Shown one piece after another: positions 16,368 to 25,753 of a stretch of DNA of 42,413 nt. The first letter of the stretch is position 1, and each line of letters opens with the position of its first letter. Source of the stretch: Deltaproteobacteria bacterium (GTDB lineage: Bacteria; Desulfobacterota; Desulfuromonadia; Desulfuromonadales; Geopsychrobacteraceae); NCBI GenBank assembly GCA_024280485.1, contig JAJRQB010000149.1:1-42413 (forward strand), written 5' to 3'. The notes under the pieces are model-generated. The model was not told the DNA's origin. It saw only the letters and a list, made by a program, of their open reading frames with translations, and ran no database searches. A program made the position numbers and the translations under genes.

Positions 16368-16535
16368 CTAGGAGACTGTCTGACTATACGAGCTGAAGCG
16401 AAAATTTGGATGGTTGAGGACAGATTTTAGTTCGTTTGCAGGCTCATAGCCATAGCTATGAGGCAAAAAGGAACTGGGATATGGGCCAACCATCCGGATT
16501 TGCAGCCAGTTCATGGATAGTCCGACAGCTTCCTA
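16368..16535. repeat. MITE-like 168-bp imperfect palindrome
   Basis: The outer arms CTAGGAGACTGTCTGACTAT (16368) and ATAGTCCGACAGCTTCCTAG (ending 16535) pair. Inner arms AATTTGGATGGTTG (16403-16416) and CAACCATCCGGATT (16488-16501) also pair. The centre holds GCTCATAGCCATAGCTATGAGGC-type symmetry (16442-16464). There is no coding capacity. Long nested terminal repeats with no gene are typical of a MITE or a fold-back repeat mobilised in trans. Target-site duplication is not clear. Confidence 0.7.
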
Positions 16536-16614
16536 GTCATCGCTCTGAATTAACTTGAGACTCAGCCCTTCTAAATAACGGGGCATGAAAACATAAAGGA
16601 AGCGAAAACGAATC

Positions 16615-17019
16615 ATGCAGGAAGAGAAAAGAAGCAGAAGGGAACAGAGCGCAAACACCGGCAGGATCGGCGATCGCCCTTTCTGGATTTTAAATTTTTC
16701 TATTCTTATCAGAGCGGCACATCAGGTTGGCGCAGCAGTTTTTCTTGCGGCTTTTCTTCTCGATGCCATCCCTGAGCCGCCGATGTTCTATGTGCTGATT
16801 GCGTTGATCAGTGGCGGTCTGTTGCTGGCCTGTGAATGGATGCGGCACCGACAAATCTTCAGGGAAGTCGCAGGGATGATTACTCTGGTGAAAATTCTTC
16901 TTCTGGGGGCGGCGTACCATGGCTATTTACCCCTCACCGAAACCATCCTTCTCGCTTTTATTATCGCTTCGGTCGGAGCTCATGCCCCGAAGAAGTTCCG
17001 TCACAGATTGCTACTTTAA
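16615..17019 (+). CDS. Small integral membrane protein of unknown function
   Basis: This 134-residue protein has a charged N-terminus (MQEEKRSRREQ) and about four membrane helices: FSILIRAAHQVGAAVFLAAFLL, MFYVLIALISGGLLLAC, AGMITLVKILLLGAAY and ETILLAFIIASVGA. It ends in a basic tail. No catalytic motif or confident family is recognised. An AAGGAAG stretch lies upstream of the ATG at a long spacing. It stands alone between the MITE-like element and a terminator. Confidence 0.6.
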   Translation: MQEEKRSRREQSANTGRIGDRPFWILNFSILIRAAHQVGAAVFLAAFLLDAIPEPPMFYVLIALISGGLLLACEWMRHRQIFREVAGMITLVKILLLGAAYHGYLPLTETILLAFIIASVGAHAPKKFRHRLLL

Positions 17020-17047
17020 GGCTGTAACTCCAAATTCCTGCTCACAC

Positions 17048-17083
17048 TAAAAAAGGCCGTCACCCTGAACAGGATGACGGCCT
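17048..17083 (-). terminator. Intrinsic terminator downstream of amtB
   Basis: A perfect 9-bp stem pairs AGGCCGTCA (17054-17062) with TGACGGCCT (17075-17083). On the minus strand it is followed by a run of T (complement of 17048-17054), as expected for the end of glnK-amtB. It can also end the plus-strand membrane gene. Confidence 0.8.
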
Positions 17084-17120
17084 CATTCATTTACGGTTCT
17101 ATAACCCAAAAGAAGGTTAG

Positions 17121-17257
17121 CCACCAAGGCACCAAGAATATCTTGTTTTGCAAACCAGTTAGTGCTGCGAGATTGAAGAGACAACCAGAAAAAACTTGAG
17201 ATTAACCTTTTGAGGTTTCGTTAAAAGCTCTTTTTACCCTTCTTGGTGTCCTTCGTG
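17121..17257. repeat. Imperfect inverted repeat downstream of amtB
   Basis: CCACCAAGGCACCAAGAA (17121-17138) is inverted as TTCTTGGTGTCCTTCGTG (17240-17257), with two mismatches. The 323-base gap 17020-17342 otherwise holds only the terminator. It may be a copy of a dispersed intergenic repeat. Confidence 0.5.
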
Positions 17258-17342
17258 ACTCGCCTAAAAGCGCCTAATTCTGGTGGTGGCTGGCCAGCCT
17301 TTGTTTTGGTTATAAGTCTGTTCATTTATCATCCTGCTTTTA

Positions 17343-18722
17343 TCAGGACTGCTTAACAGGCTTACTGACAGAAGCGGCCATGATCGCCGACATTTGGGGA
17401 TAACCCATACCACTACCACCAATGTGAATAGTCTGGAAATCGGGATAAGCTTCCATGCCAATTTCAGTCATGTCACAGCCGCGCATCTCTTCCTCTGCAC
17501 CGACGCGAATTCCCACGCTGTACTTGAGGGCCAACCAGACCACTGAGCTCGTCACGAGAACAAAGGCACCGGTTGCGGCAACGCCAACGAACTGAGTCAC
17601 GAAGCTGGTTTCGCTGTTAGTGAAAGGAACAGCCAGCGTGCCCCAGATGCCACAAACCAAGTGGACTGAAAGAGCACCGACGACATCATCAATCTTCAGC
17701 TTGTCGAAGAAAGGAACTGCGAGTACAACCAGTACACCACCAACGCCGCCGATCAGAGCGGCAGCCCCGAGACTCGGAGTTGCCGGTCCGGCAGTGATCG
17801 AAACCAGACCCGCCAGGGCGCCGTTGAGGGCCATGGTGACATCAACTTTTTTATAAAGAACCTGAACCATGATCATCGCCGCGATCATACCGCCGCAGGC
17901 AGCCATATTGGTGTTGACCATAACGTTCGACATTTCGATCGCGGCATCGGCAGTACCAAGAGCCAGAACCGAACCACCATTAAAACCGTACCAGCCCATC
18001 CAGAGGATGAAGGTTCCCAGGGTGGCCATCGGGATGTTGGAACCAGGCAATGGATTGACGCGCCCGTCTTTACCATACTTGCCCTTACGTGCACCGAGGA
18101 TCAGTGCGCCGCTCAGTGCAGCCCAGCCACCAACGGAATGAACGATAGTCGAGCCGGCATAGTCAGAAAAGCCCATTTCGGACAACCAACCGCCGCCCCA
18201 GCCCCAGGAGCCCTGGATCGGATAGATGATGCCACAGAGAACCACACAGAACCCGAGGAACGACCAGAGCTTGATCCGCTCGGCAACACAGCCAGAAACG
18301 ATTGAGCAGGCAGCACCGCAGAAGACCATCTGGAAGAACCAGTCGGAAGCGGCAGAGTAACCGGCCGAGTAATCACCAGCGGCAGCAGCAGCGTCATCAG
18401 CAGCCCACATCCCCAAGGAACCGATATATCCGCCATCAACCCCCGCATACATCAGGTTGTAGCCGACGACATAGAAGAGGATTCCGGCGATACCGAAGAG
18501 TGAGATATTCTTCAGACAGATGGTTGCTACATTCTTGGAACGAACCAGTCCAGCTTCAAGCATGCCGAAGCCGGCAGCCATCCACATAACCAGAATACCC
18601 ATTATCAAAAACGAGAAGGTATTCAGGATGTAAGTCATTTCAGAAACCGGTGCATCTTCGGCACAGGCCAGTACCGGCAGAGCCAGCAGACTGGTGGTCA
18701 GCGTCAAAATTCGCTTATTCAT
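17343..18722 (-). CDS. amtB: AmtB ammonium transporter
   Basis: This 459-residue Amt/Rh channel has a cleavable-looking N-terminus (MNKRILTLTTSLLALPVLACA) and eleven predicted membrane helices. Family motifs include MAAGFGMLEAGLVRSKN, DWFFQMVFCGAACSIVSG, DYAGSTIVHSVGGWAAL with the first pore histidine, and LNGALAGLVSITAGPATPS. The second pore histidine appears in VVGALSVHLVCGIWGT. It transports ammonium at low supply and is gated by the PII protein encoded 18 bases upstream. Expression should follow nitrogen status through the shared sigma-54 promoter and leader. Confidence 0.95.
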   Translation of the reverse strand: MNKRILTLTTSLLALPVLACAEDAPVSEMTYILNTFSFLIMGILVMWMAAGFGMLEAGLVRSKNVATICLKNISLFGIAGILFYVVGYNLMYAGVDGGYIGSLGMWAADDAAAAAGDYSAGYSAASDWFFQMVFCGAACSIVSGCVAERIKLWSFLGFCVVLCGIIYPIQGSWGWGGGWLSEMGFSDYAGSTIVHSVGGWAALSGALILGARKGKYGKDGRVNPLPGSNIPMATLGTFILWMGWYGFNGGSVLALGTADAAIEMSNVMVNTNMAACGGMIAAMIMVQVLYKKVDVTMALNGALAGLVSITAGPATPSLGAAALIGGVGGVLVVLAVPFFDKLKIDDVVGALSVHLVCGIWGTLAVPFTNSETSFVTQFVGVAATGAFVLVTSSVVWLALKYSVGIRVGAEEEMRGCDMTEIGMEAYPDFQTIHIGGSGMGYPQMSAIMAASVSKPVKQS

Positions 18723-18740
18723 TGGTTTTATTCCTTTTAT

Positions 18741-19194
<454 letters not shown>

Positions 19195-19247
19195 AGAATT
19201 GATTGTTGTTCCCGCCTGCCGTTATTCGAGCAAGCGCATATCAATTA

Positions 19248-19263
19248 AGCAGTGACCGTGCCA
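19248..19263 (-). promoter_or_regulatory. Sigma-54 (-24/-12) promoter of glnK-amtB
   Basis: The minus-strand sequence TGGCACGGTCACTGCT has GG and GC separated by exactly ten bases, matching the RpoN consensus. Transcription would start near 19237, giving a leader of about 158 bases that contains the antiterminator hairpins and terminator. Confidence 0.8.
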
Positions 19264-19328
19264 AGTTCAGAACATGCTGTTTTTACGTGTGCATAGATAT
19301 ATCAGCAAGGAGACTTGCATAAAAAAGT

Positions 19329-19344
19329 GGCTCAATTTAGAGCC
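19329..19344. repeat. Small hairpin upstream of the glnK promoter
   Basis: GGCTC-AATTTA-GAGCC forms a 5-bp stem. On the minus strand a T-run follows shortly. It could stop transcription entering the glnK promoter from upstream. Evidence is weak. Confidence 0.3.
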
Positions 19345-19542
19345 TTTGATCAGACTCTAAGCAATCCCTGACAAGCTATCGAACCATCCTCATCGTCGAA
19401 TCAGGCAACATCGCAACGGCAAGACGCATTTTAAGCCGCGGGTAAAGTGAGGACAAAAATCAAAACTGATGACCCGTTGCTTTTGTTGACCAAGTTAGTC
19501 ATTATTGCCTCCCAGCTCCTCATTCTGTCAGGAAAGTCAATT

Positions 19543-19923
19543 TTGATAAAAATCGCCATTATCGTGCGCAGCGAAACCCTGGATAAGTGTACCGGCAAGG
19601 GCTGTCTGAATGCCTTTTTCAAAAAGCTCGATGCTTTTGCGCCCTACGCTGAGAATACCCAGTTGATCGGGTTTACTCAGGATGGCGGCGATCTGGAGAA
19701 AAAAATCGCCAAACTCAAAGAGCTCGACGTCGATGTCGTGCATCTCTCCAGTTGTATTCGCGGCAAGAGTGATGACTATGAAGAGTTGGCAAAGCGGCTG
19801 GCGCAGGATTTTGCCGTGGTCGGATATACCCACGGTAAATTTGACGGGCGCACGCGGCAAGCGATCTGTCTGGATAAAGGGGATGCGCAGACCGATGAGA
19901 AGGTTGGGGTGGAAACCGATTAA
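19543..19923 (+). CDS. CGGC-domain-like protein with degenerate motif
   Basis: A protein of about 126 residues reading IKIAIIVRSETLDKCTGKGC at the N-terminus, then LIGFTQDGGDLEKKI, VVHLSSCIRGKSDDYEEL and VVGYTHGKFDG. This is the overall pattern of CGGC-domain proteins, where a CGGC sits after GFT. Here both cysteines of that motif are aspartates (DGGD), while C in DKC and SSC remain. Metal or redox function may therefore be lost or changed. The frame is open from a GTG at 19447, but a TTG at 19543 preceded by GGAAAG at 6 bases fits the family start better. The function of the family is unknown. Confidence 0.6.
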   Translation: MIKIAIIVRSETLDKCTGKGCLNAFFKKLDAFAPYAENTQLIGFTQDGGDLEKKIAKLKELDVDVVHLSSCIRGKSDDYEELAKRLAQDFAVVGYTHGKFDGRTRQAICLDKGDAQTDEKVGVETD

Positions 19924-20001
19924 TGGGTGGGTCTATAGAGACGGGTTAGAGTTTCTGACTTAGGGGTCAAATTCAACATTCAACAAAAAATCAAATCCCC
20001 C

Positions 20002-20022
20002 GCTCAGCAGTATTTGCTGAGC
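20002..20022. terminator. Hairpin between convergent genes
   Basis: GCTCAGCA (20002-20009) and TGCTGAGC (20015-20022) form a perfect 8-bp stem with a 5-base loop between the CGGC-like gene and the convergent EamA gene. The T-rich tail is better on the minus strand. Probably a terminator. Confidence 0.5.
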
Positions 20023-20031
20023 ATGTCCGTT

Positions 20032-20913
20032 TCAAATTTTTCGTAAGGCAAGCGTTGCATTGGCAGAAAAAATAAGCAGGGCACCACACCACCCGGCGAT
20101 GGTTAGCGCCGGGTCAGCGACCAGTAGCGGGCCGAGCAGGGCCGCCAGCAAAATTCGGCTCGAAGAAATTATCGAGCCCTCCACGGCGGAGACATACAAA
20201 AAACCGTAGGTGAGCAGATACTGGCCGAGCACACCGGCAACCGAACAACTCAGCAGGAAAAATAGCTCCTCCAGGTTCGGCATAAATAGCGCGTCATGGA
20301 AAAATATCAGCATCAAAATCGTACCCAGACCAAACATATAAAAAAGTATGGTCTGCGAGTCGTGGTAGCGCCTGCTGATATTCAGGTAGATGATCGCCGC
20401 CGCCGCAGTGACTCCGGAACAGAGCCCCCACAGATTAGCCAGGCTTGGTTCAATCTCCCCCGGCGCAAGAATCAGCCAGATGCCGACAAATGCCACGGCC
20501 ACAGTTATCATCGACACCAGGTCGCGTTGCCCGCGCAGAAAAAACCAGCAGAACAGCGCGACAAACAGCGGATAGGTCATATTGAGGATGTTGGCTTCAG
20601 CCAGCGAGCCCATCTCCACAGCCTTATAAAAACAGAACACGGCAAAGGTATTGGCCAGGGTTCGACCAATAAGATAGTGGTATTTCTTCGGCTGCAAGCG
20701 CTTTTTTTGCAGGATCATGGTTACAGAAACAACACTGAAACCGAGCAGAAATCGGGCAAAAACAAAATAGGCAGAACCGATCGTCACATGGGGCGCAGCC
20801 CAGCGAATAGTGAGTGTGGCCAGATAGAAAAAGAAAGCCGAACCGAAAATCGCCAGCCAACCGGCTGCTTGCCTTGACACTCTGGGAGTAAGGCCGGACC
20901 ATTGAATATTCAT
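20032..20913 (-). CDS. EamA/DMT-family transporter
   Basis: This 293-residue membrane protein has ten predicted helices in two five-helix halves. Typical segments are GWLAIFGSAFFFYLATLTIRWA, NTFAVFCFYKAVEMGSLAEANILNMTYPLFVALF, GLCSGVTAAAAIIYLNIS and a C-terminal VAGVLGQYLLTYGFLYVSAVEGSIISSSRILLAALLGPLLV. DMT proteins export metabolites or amino acids. The substrate cannot be predicted. It is transcribed alone. Confidence 0.85.
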   Translation of the reverse strand: MNIQWSGLTPRVSRQAAGWLAIFGSAFFFYLATLTIRWAAPHVTIGSAYFVFARFLLGFSVVSVTMILQKKRLQPKKYHYLIGRTLANTFAVFCFYKAVEMGSLAEANILNMTYPLFVALFCWFFLRGQRDLVSMITVAVAFVGIWLILAPGEIEPSLANLWGLCSGVTAAAAIIYLNISRRYHDSQTILFYMFGLGTILMLIFFHDALFMPNLEELFFLLSCSVAGVLGQYLLTYGFLYVSAVEGSIISSSRILLAALLGPLLVADPALTIAGWCGALLIFSANATLALRKI

Positions 20914-21063
20914 GAGGAATCAAGCCATTTTCAAAAGCAGAAAAGATTTATCGAAGTGATTCGGGTTACCTTTACCATGGGAGCAAATTCTTTTCTAAAC
21001 TGAAATTGTCAACAGAACGCATTCTGGAATATCGATGGAGGCAGGTTGATGCTTTGAGCCCTA

Positions 21064-23571
21064 TCAAGGGTGGATGTACTTCTCTGCGACGGGAAGGCTG
21101 ACGGTAAATTCTGACCCTTTTCCAACTTCACTCCGGACCTCAATGCTGCCGCCATGTTTCTGAATAATTTCCCGAGCGATACTCATACCCAGCCCGGTCC
21201 CCTTGCCCGGATCTTTAGTGGTAAAGAAGGGATCGAATATTTTGGATATCGTCATTTCAGAGATACCGGACCCGTTATCTGTGACAGTAACAACAACCTG
21301 ACCATCTACGAATCGACTCCTAAGGTGAATCTGGCCTTTCTCGTGGATCGCGTGAGAGGCATTGACCAGTATATTCATAAAAACTTGTGCCAGCTGCTGC
21401 GGGAAACCATCAAGAGTAGGGATCTCAGTGAAATCCCGCTCCAGTTCTGAATTATATTTGATTTCATTCCAGACGATAGTAATCGCACTTTCAAGGCATT
21501 CATTAATGTCAACGGGTGATGGAACATCATTATCTGTCCGAGAAAAACTCTTCATCCCGAGAACTATCTTCTTGATCCTCTCTGTGCCTTCAAAGGCATC
21601 AGAAATAATGTCGGGCAGATCCTCGAGCACCAGGTCAATCTTATGCTGCTTACGGCTTTTAGCTACAAGTTGCTGCTGATCGGGGGGGAGGACAAAAAGC
21701 GCTTCATCCAAGGTATTTAAATATTTATCAAGCTTCTCACGATAATTACCCAACGTAGTGAGGTTGCTCGATATATAGCCCAGAGGGTTGTTGATTTCGT
21801 GTGCGACACCTGCGGCCAATTGACCGATTGCGGCGAGCTTTTCCTGCTGAATCAACATCGATTGCGACGCTTTAAGCCTTTCGGCCTGGTCTGCCAATTG
21901 ATCTTCAATCTTCTTGCGTTCCACAATTTCATTGACAAGTTCTGCCGTGCGCATGCTGACCTTCCTTTTCAGGGTCTTGGTCCATGCGATTGAAAAAATA
22001 AACAGGCCGCAAAGAGGAATGGAGCCCAACAACATATAGCGAATAAGCGCTTGTCTGCTGATGCCCTGGTCTTCATAGGTGCCAAACCATTTCTGGTGAA
22101 TTTCACGATATTCGCCTGTTGCCTTCAAATCTGTCAGCCCCATGGAAAAGCGTTCGATCAGGTCCTGATTTTTATGATTAGCCGCATAACAGTATTCAGA
22201 AGAGATAAAATCGTTTCCCCCCACCTGCAGGTTCGTCAAGTTCTCTTTCTCTATCCAATAAAGAGCGGGAATTTTCGCCAGCAATGCGTATTCAACATCT
22301 CCACCGGAGAGCAAATTCAGGGCCTCTTGTTGGGTTTGGGCAAGAATTAATTGCTTGCCATAGCCGGCATTAAGAGCCAGATCGTGCATGATGTCGCCAT
22401 CCATGACGACGATGATTTTACCTGACAAATCCTCCAGACTGTGGAGAGGTTTCGCGTCACTCCGCGTAATGAGAACATGGCTGACCAGGGTGTGTGCGTC
22501 CGTGAAACTTAAAGTCATATCTCGTTCTGCGGAATAGAACATGCCCTGAACCAGGTCGATTTGATTATTCTCCAATTTTTTCCGAACATCTCCCCAGGGA
22601 GCCAGTTGGATATCAACAGCGATCCCCAGCTGCCTCGCGATAGCTCTGGTCAGATCAACGTTGTAACCTGCGGGTTGGCCATTTTTATCCAGATATTCAT
22701 AGGGGGGATAATTAAAATCACCACCGACGACAATACGACTTTTAGGGACCGATTCAAGGGCGGAAAACCACTTTTTCCGAAGGGCTTCGAAGGTGCCGTT
22801 CGCAATAACAATGGACAACCCTTCATTCAGTCTGCTCAGCAGGGATGAATCCCCCTTTGCTACCGCAAAACAGAAAGATTGTACAAAGCCTTCAAGTGGT
22901 GGGCCGACGGCTTTGAGATTGGCAAGCTGGTGTTTTTTGATTAATTGTGTAGCAAGAAGTTTTTGCACAACAACGGCATCGTATTCGCCCTGTGCGAGGT
23001 TTTGCAGTGCCACGTCAAAGGATTTGGTTCTGGTGAGAACACTCGTTATATTTTCACGCAGCAGAAATTCTTCGGCGTTGTCACCTTGCATAACAGCCAC
23101 ATTTTTCCCGCTAAGATCTGCCAGGGAGTTAATCTCACTTGTCCCCGAACGCACGATGATTGTGCCGTGCATCGTCATATAGGGGAAAGTAAAGTCGAAA
23201 ACACCCTCTCTCTCGGGAGTTCTGCCGACAAGTGGCAGAACCTGTACTTTCTTGTCGATCAGACTCTGCTTTACCTCAGACCAGGGTCCGAACTTAAATG
23301 AAACATCCCTACCCATGACTTTAAGGGTTTCTCGTAACAACTCGACCGCAAAACCGCCAGCAAGATCATTTTCGTTTACGATGCAAAAAGGGGGATAATC
23401 ATATTCTGAAGCCGAGGTGATGGTTTTCATCTCTGGCGGCATGATATCGGCACGCAGGGGTTGAACCTGAGCCATAAAAATTGCAGAAAGGAACAATAAT
23501 ACCTTGCAGAAATCTCTACACAGTATGGACCCTCTCGCATTTTTTTTAAGATCCGGATTTTGTCTCTTCAC
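21064..23571 (-). CDS. Sensor histidine kinase with two periplasmic SBP_bac_3 domains
   Basis: This 835-residue kinase has a signal-anchor-like N-terminus ([19 protein letters not shown]). Two consecutive solute-binding domains of the amino-acid type follow at about 50-270 and 278-498 ([41 protein letters not shown]). Then come one membrane helix (508-529), a coiled coil, the phosphoacceptor H590 in [13 protein letters not shown], and the ATPase domain (N-box [26 protein letters not shown]). Such domains bind amino acids or related ligands directly. It lies downstream of the ANTAR regulator on the same strand but has its own promoter. That it phosphorylates the ANTAR protein is inference. Confidence 0.9.
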   Translation of the reverse strand: MKRQNPDLKKNARGSILCRDFCKVLLFLSAIFMAQVQPLRADIMPPEMKTITSASEYDYPPFCIVNENDLAGGFAVELLRETLKVMGRDVSFKFGPWSEVKQSLIDKKVQVLPLVGRTPEREGVFDFTFPYMTMHGTIIVRSGTSEINSLADLSGKNVAVMQGDNAEEFLLRENITSVLTRTKSFDVALQNLAQGEYDAVVVQKLLATQLIKKHQLANLKAVGPPLEGFVQSFCFAVAKGDSSLLSRLNEGLSIVIANGTFEALRKKWFSALESVPKSRIVVGGDFNYPPYEYLDKNGQPAGYNVDLTRAIARQLGIAVDIQLAPWGDVRKKLENNQIDLVQGMFYSAERDMTLSFTDAHTLVSHVLITRSDAKPLHSLEDLSGKIIVVMDGDIMHDLALNAGYGKQLILAQTQQEALNLLSGGDVEYALLAKIPALYWIEKENLTNLQVGGNDFISSEYCYAANHKNQDLIERFSMGLTDLKATGEYREIHQKWFGTYEDQGISRQALIRYMLLGSIPLCGLFIFSIAWTKTLKRKVSMRTAELVNEIVERKKIEDQLADQAERLKASQSMLIQQEKLAAIGQLAAGVAHEINNPLGYISSNLTTLGNYREKLDKYLNTLDEALFVLPPDQQQLVAKSRKQHKIDLVLEDLPDIISDAFEGTERIKKIVLGMKSFSRTDNDVPSPVDINECLESAITIVWNEIKYNSELERDFTEIPTLDGFPQQLAQVFMNILVNASHAIHEKGQIHLRSRFVDGQVVVTVTDNGSGISEMTISKIFDPFFTTKDPGKGTGLGMSIAREIIQKHGGSIEVRSEVGKGSEFTVSLPVAEKYIHP

Positions 23572-23626
23572 AAAAAAAACCTAAAGGCAAATTTTCAGTT
23601 GCAGGAAACTAAAATGTACGACTATT

Positions 23627-23654
23627 AATCTAAACCAATTTTATCGAATGTCAA
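23627..23654 (-). promoter_or_regulatory. Sigma-70-type promoter of the SBP-kinase gene
   Basis: On the minus strand TTGACA (23654-23649), a 16-base spacer and TAGATT (23632-23627) lie 56 bases upstream of the kinase start. A GTTCAAT/ATTGAAC inverted repeat at 23667-23691 lies just upstream and could be an operator. Confidence 0.5.
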
Positions 23655-23733
23655 TTGCACATAGTTGTTCAATCCGTTGACACTATTGAACATTCAAGTC
23701 GCTAGAACCTACTCAACCCAGAGTTATAGCAAG

Positions 23734-23770
23734 AAGAAAGGCCAACCCCTTTTCGAGATTGACCTTTCTT
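23734..23770. terminator. Terminator-like hairpin between ANTAR regulator and kinase genes
   Basis: AAGAAAGGCCAACC pairs with GATTGACCTTTCTT through a 14-position stem that includes G-U type mismatches. The tail TATTTTT lies on the plus strand; the minus-strand tail is weaker. It separates the regulator gene from the kinase gene. Confidence 0.55.
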
Positions 23771-23844
23771 ATTTTTACCGACGGCAATTTTAACTATTGA
23801 TTAGAAGCTCAGAGTGTACTGGTCGCTGAGACTGATCGTCCCTC

Positions 23845-24408
23845 TCAGCCTTCCATCAGCAGGATGGCGTCGGCGACTTCGCGCAAGCTTTTCCGTTTAT
23901 CCATCGCCAGCTTCTGCATACGGCGATAGGCTTCTTTTTCACTGAGTCCCTGCTTGATAAAAACTCCCTTGGCTTTTTCGACCAGTTTGCGCGTCTCAAG
24001 GGTCTCTTTCAACTTACTGACCTCATCGTTGAGGTTTGAAACTCGAATATACTGATCAATCGCCAGGTCGACCACCACCGCCAACTGTTCTTCGCGGAAG
24101 GGTTTGAGCAGGTAGTTCATGACCCCCGCTTCCCGCGCACGCGCGACAGTCTCAGCGTCGGTGGTGCCAGTCAATAATATGATCGGTAAAGGAGTGGCGC
24201 GATTAATCTCTGCCGCCGCAGAAACTCCATCCTTGATCGGCATCGAAACATCCATAACGATCAATAACGGCTTTTCACTGCGAGCCAGATCAACGGCCTG
24301 CTGCCCGTTTTCGGCTTCTACCAACTGGTCAAAACCAAAACTGGTCAGGGCATCGGCAACCTGCCGGCGCAAGAGGGGTTCATCATCGACAATAAGAGCT
24401 TTCTTCAT
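23845..24408 (-). CDS. Response regulator with ANTAR RNA-binding output domain
   Basis: This 187-residue protein has an N-terminal receiver domain (acidic D8 and D9, phosphoacceptor D53 in VMDVSMP, K in LLKPF), a short coiled coil (about 115-140) and a C-terminal ANTAR domain (LVEKAKGVFIKQGLSEKEA, then YRRMQKLAMDKRKSLREVA). ANTAR regulators bind paired hexaloop RNA hairpins and prevent termination. In Geobacter an ANTAR response regulator controls nitrogen-fixation and ammonium genes in this way, and this protein is a good candidate for the same role. It has a strong AAGGAGAAGTT ribosome binding site. A leader target in glnK is about 5 kb away. Confidence 0.93.
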   Translation of the reverse strand: MKKALIVDDEPLLRRQVADALTSFGFDQLVEAENGQQAVDLARSEKPLLIVMDVSMPIKDGVSAAAEINRATPLPIILLTGTTDAETVARAREAGVMNYLLKPFREEQLAVVVDLAIDQYIRVSNLNDEVSKLKETLETRKLVEKAKGVFIKQGLSEKEAYRRMQKLAMDKRKSLREVADAILLMEG

Positions 24409-24623
24409 AACTTCTCCTTGTTGGTGGCTCGTGCGGCTTAACGCAGACCAGCATCAGCACGTCTGGTCAACAACCAAAATGGAAGGAATCGGAGCATAGT
24501 CCTCTCGCAAATGGATCGACCTCAGGACTTAATCGCATAAGCCGTGCCATAAAAGCTGTGGGCGTAATTACCTGAACTTAAAAGAGAAAACCGGAGGGAG
24601 ATACCAGGTTGATGGGTTGCAGG

Positions 24624-24650
24624 GTGAAAAAAAGATCAGCAATTGCTGAT
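24624..24650 (-). terminator. Terminator of the second EamA transporter gene
   Basis: The perfect palindrome ATCAGCAATTGCTGAT (24635-24650) forms a 6-bp stem with an AATT loop. On the minus strand it is followed by C and a run of T (complement of 24627-24633), as for an intrinsic terminator downstream of the transporter stop at 24702. Confidence 0.7.
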
Positions 24651-24701
24651 TTATTATGCACTTTTAAACATTGATCCTGAGCTTCATACTGCCGCACGCG
24701 C

Positions 24702-25580
24702 TCATGACCTCTTAACCACCAGATAGACACCAATAACTGTCACAACGATCGCGGTGACCGCGACCAGAGTCAAGGATTCATCAAACAACAGCCAGGCCTC
24801 GATACTGGCGACCGGGGGGACCAGATAAAAGTAACTTGCCACTCTGGCCATCTCTCCTTCTCTGATCATATACATGAGCAAAAGAATGGCCGTCACCGAT
24901 ATTCCTAATACCAGCCAGCCTAACGCCAGTATCAGTTGAAGATTCCAGACCACTTTTTGAACTTCGAATATCCCAGTCAAAACCGCCATCAGCAACGCTA
25001 CACTGAGATATTGCCAGATCGAACCGGCCAGCAAATGCGTCCCAGTTCCAAAGCGCTTCTGATACATGGTTCCAAGGGAAATTCCAACCAGAGCCGACAG
25101 GGCAGCAAGCAGAGCTGGCCAGGTCAGGACAGCACCAGCGTGCTGACTCGTGCTTAACAGTACGGTGACCACGCCGGCGAGACCTAATACCAGGCCCAGC
25201 CATTGCTTCATCCGTAATCTTTCACCTAAACAACACCAGCCCAGACAAGCGGTAAGAACGGGTTGTGTCCCCACCACTATTGCCGTTATCCCCGCCGGCA
25301 TCCCCCACTTGATCGCGGCAAAAACGCCCCCAAGGTAAGCGCCATGCACCAGAAAACCGGTGACCATCTGATGCCCTGCCTGCCTGGCTGAGAGGCGCTG
25401 CACCCGAAAGAATAAACACAAGAGTAAAAAGACCACGATGGTCAGGCTCATCTGAATAAAGAGAAAATAAAAAGGTTCAACGAAGGGCAAGGCATACTTT
25501 GCCGCAATGAAACCGGTACTCCATAAAAATACAAAGAGAAATGGAATGGAATTTATTAAAGTCCGGTGCCTGCTTGTCAT
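24702..25580 (-). CDS. EamA/DMT-family transporter
   Basis: A 292-residue transporter with ten predicted membrane helices. Segments include FLFVFLWSTGFIAAKYALP at the N-terminus, LGGVFAAIKWGMPAGITAIVVGTQPVLTACLGWCCLGERL (the end of the first EamA repeat) and MARVASYFYLVPPVASIEAWLLFDESL in the second repeat. The frame is open to 25631, but the ATG at 25580 with a GGGCACAAGT leader matches the family start. The substrate is unknown. It is closer to the YdcZ/RhaT-like exporters than to the gene at 20032 and is probably not a recent duplicate. Confidence 0.85.
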   Translation of the reverse strand: MTSRHRTLINSIPFLFVFLWSTGFIAAKYALPFVEPFYFLFIQMSLTIVVFLLLCLFFRVQRLSARQAGHQMVTGFLVHGAYLGGVFAAIKWGMPAGITAIVVGTQPVLTACLGWCCLGERLRMKQWLGLVLGLAGVVTVLLSTSQHAGAVLTWPALLAALSALVGISLGTMYQKRFGTGTHLLAGSIWQYLSVALLMAVLTGIFEVQKVVWNLQLILALGWLVLGISVTAILLLMYMIREGEMARVASYFYLVPPVASIEAWLLFDESLTLVAVTAIVVTVIGVYLVVKRS

Positions 25581-25753
25581 ACTTGTGCCCTTTTTCACAG
25601 CCCGCCATTCTGATCCGATCCAGATATCCACAACAGGGACCGAAATCCAGTAGATATAATCGTTGAATATGATTTATCAGGAGATACTTCGAGAGGGATT
25701 AAGGTCGTTGCCAAGCCGAGCACCGGCAGAGTCATCAGACCGACAACTACGTT

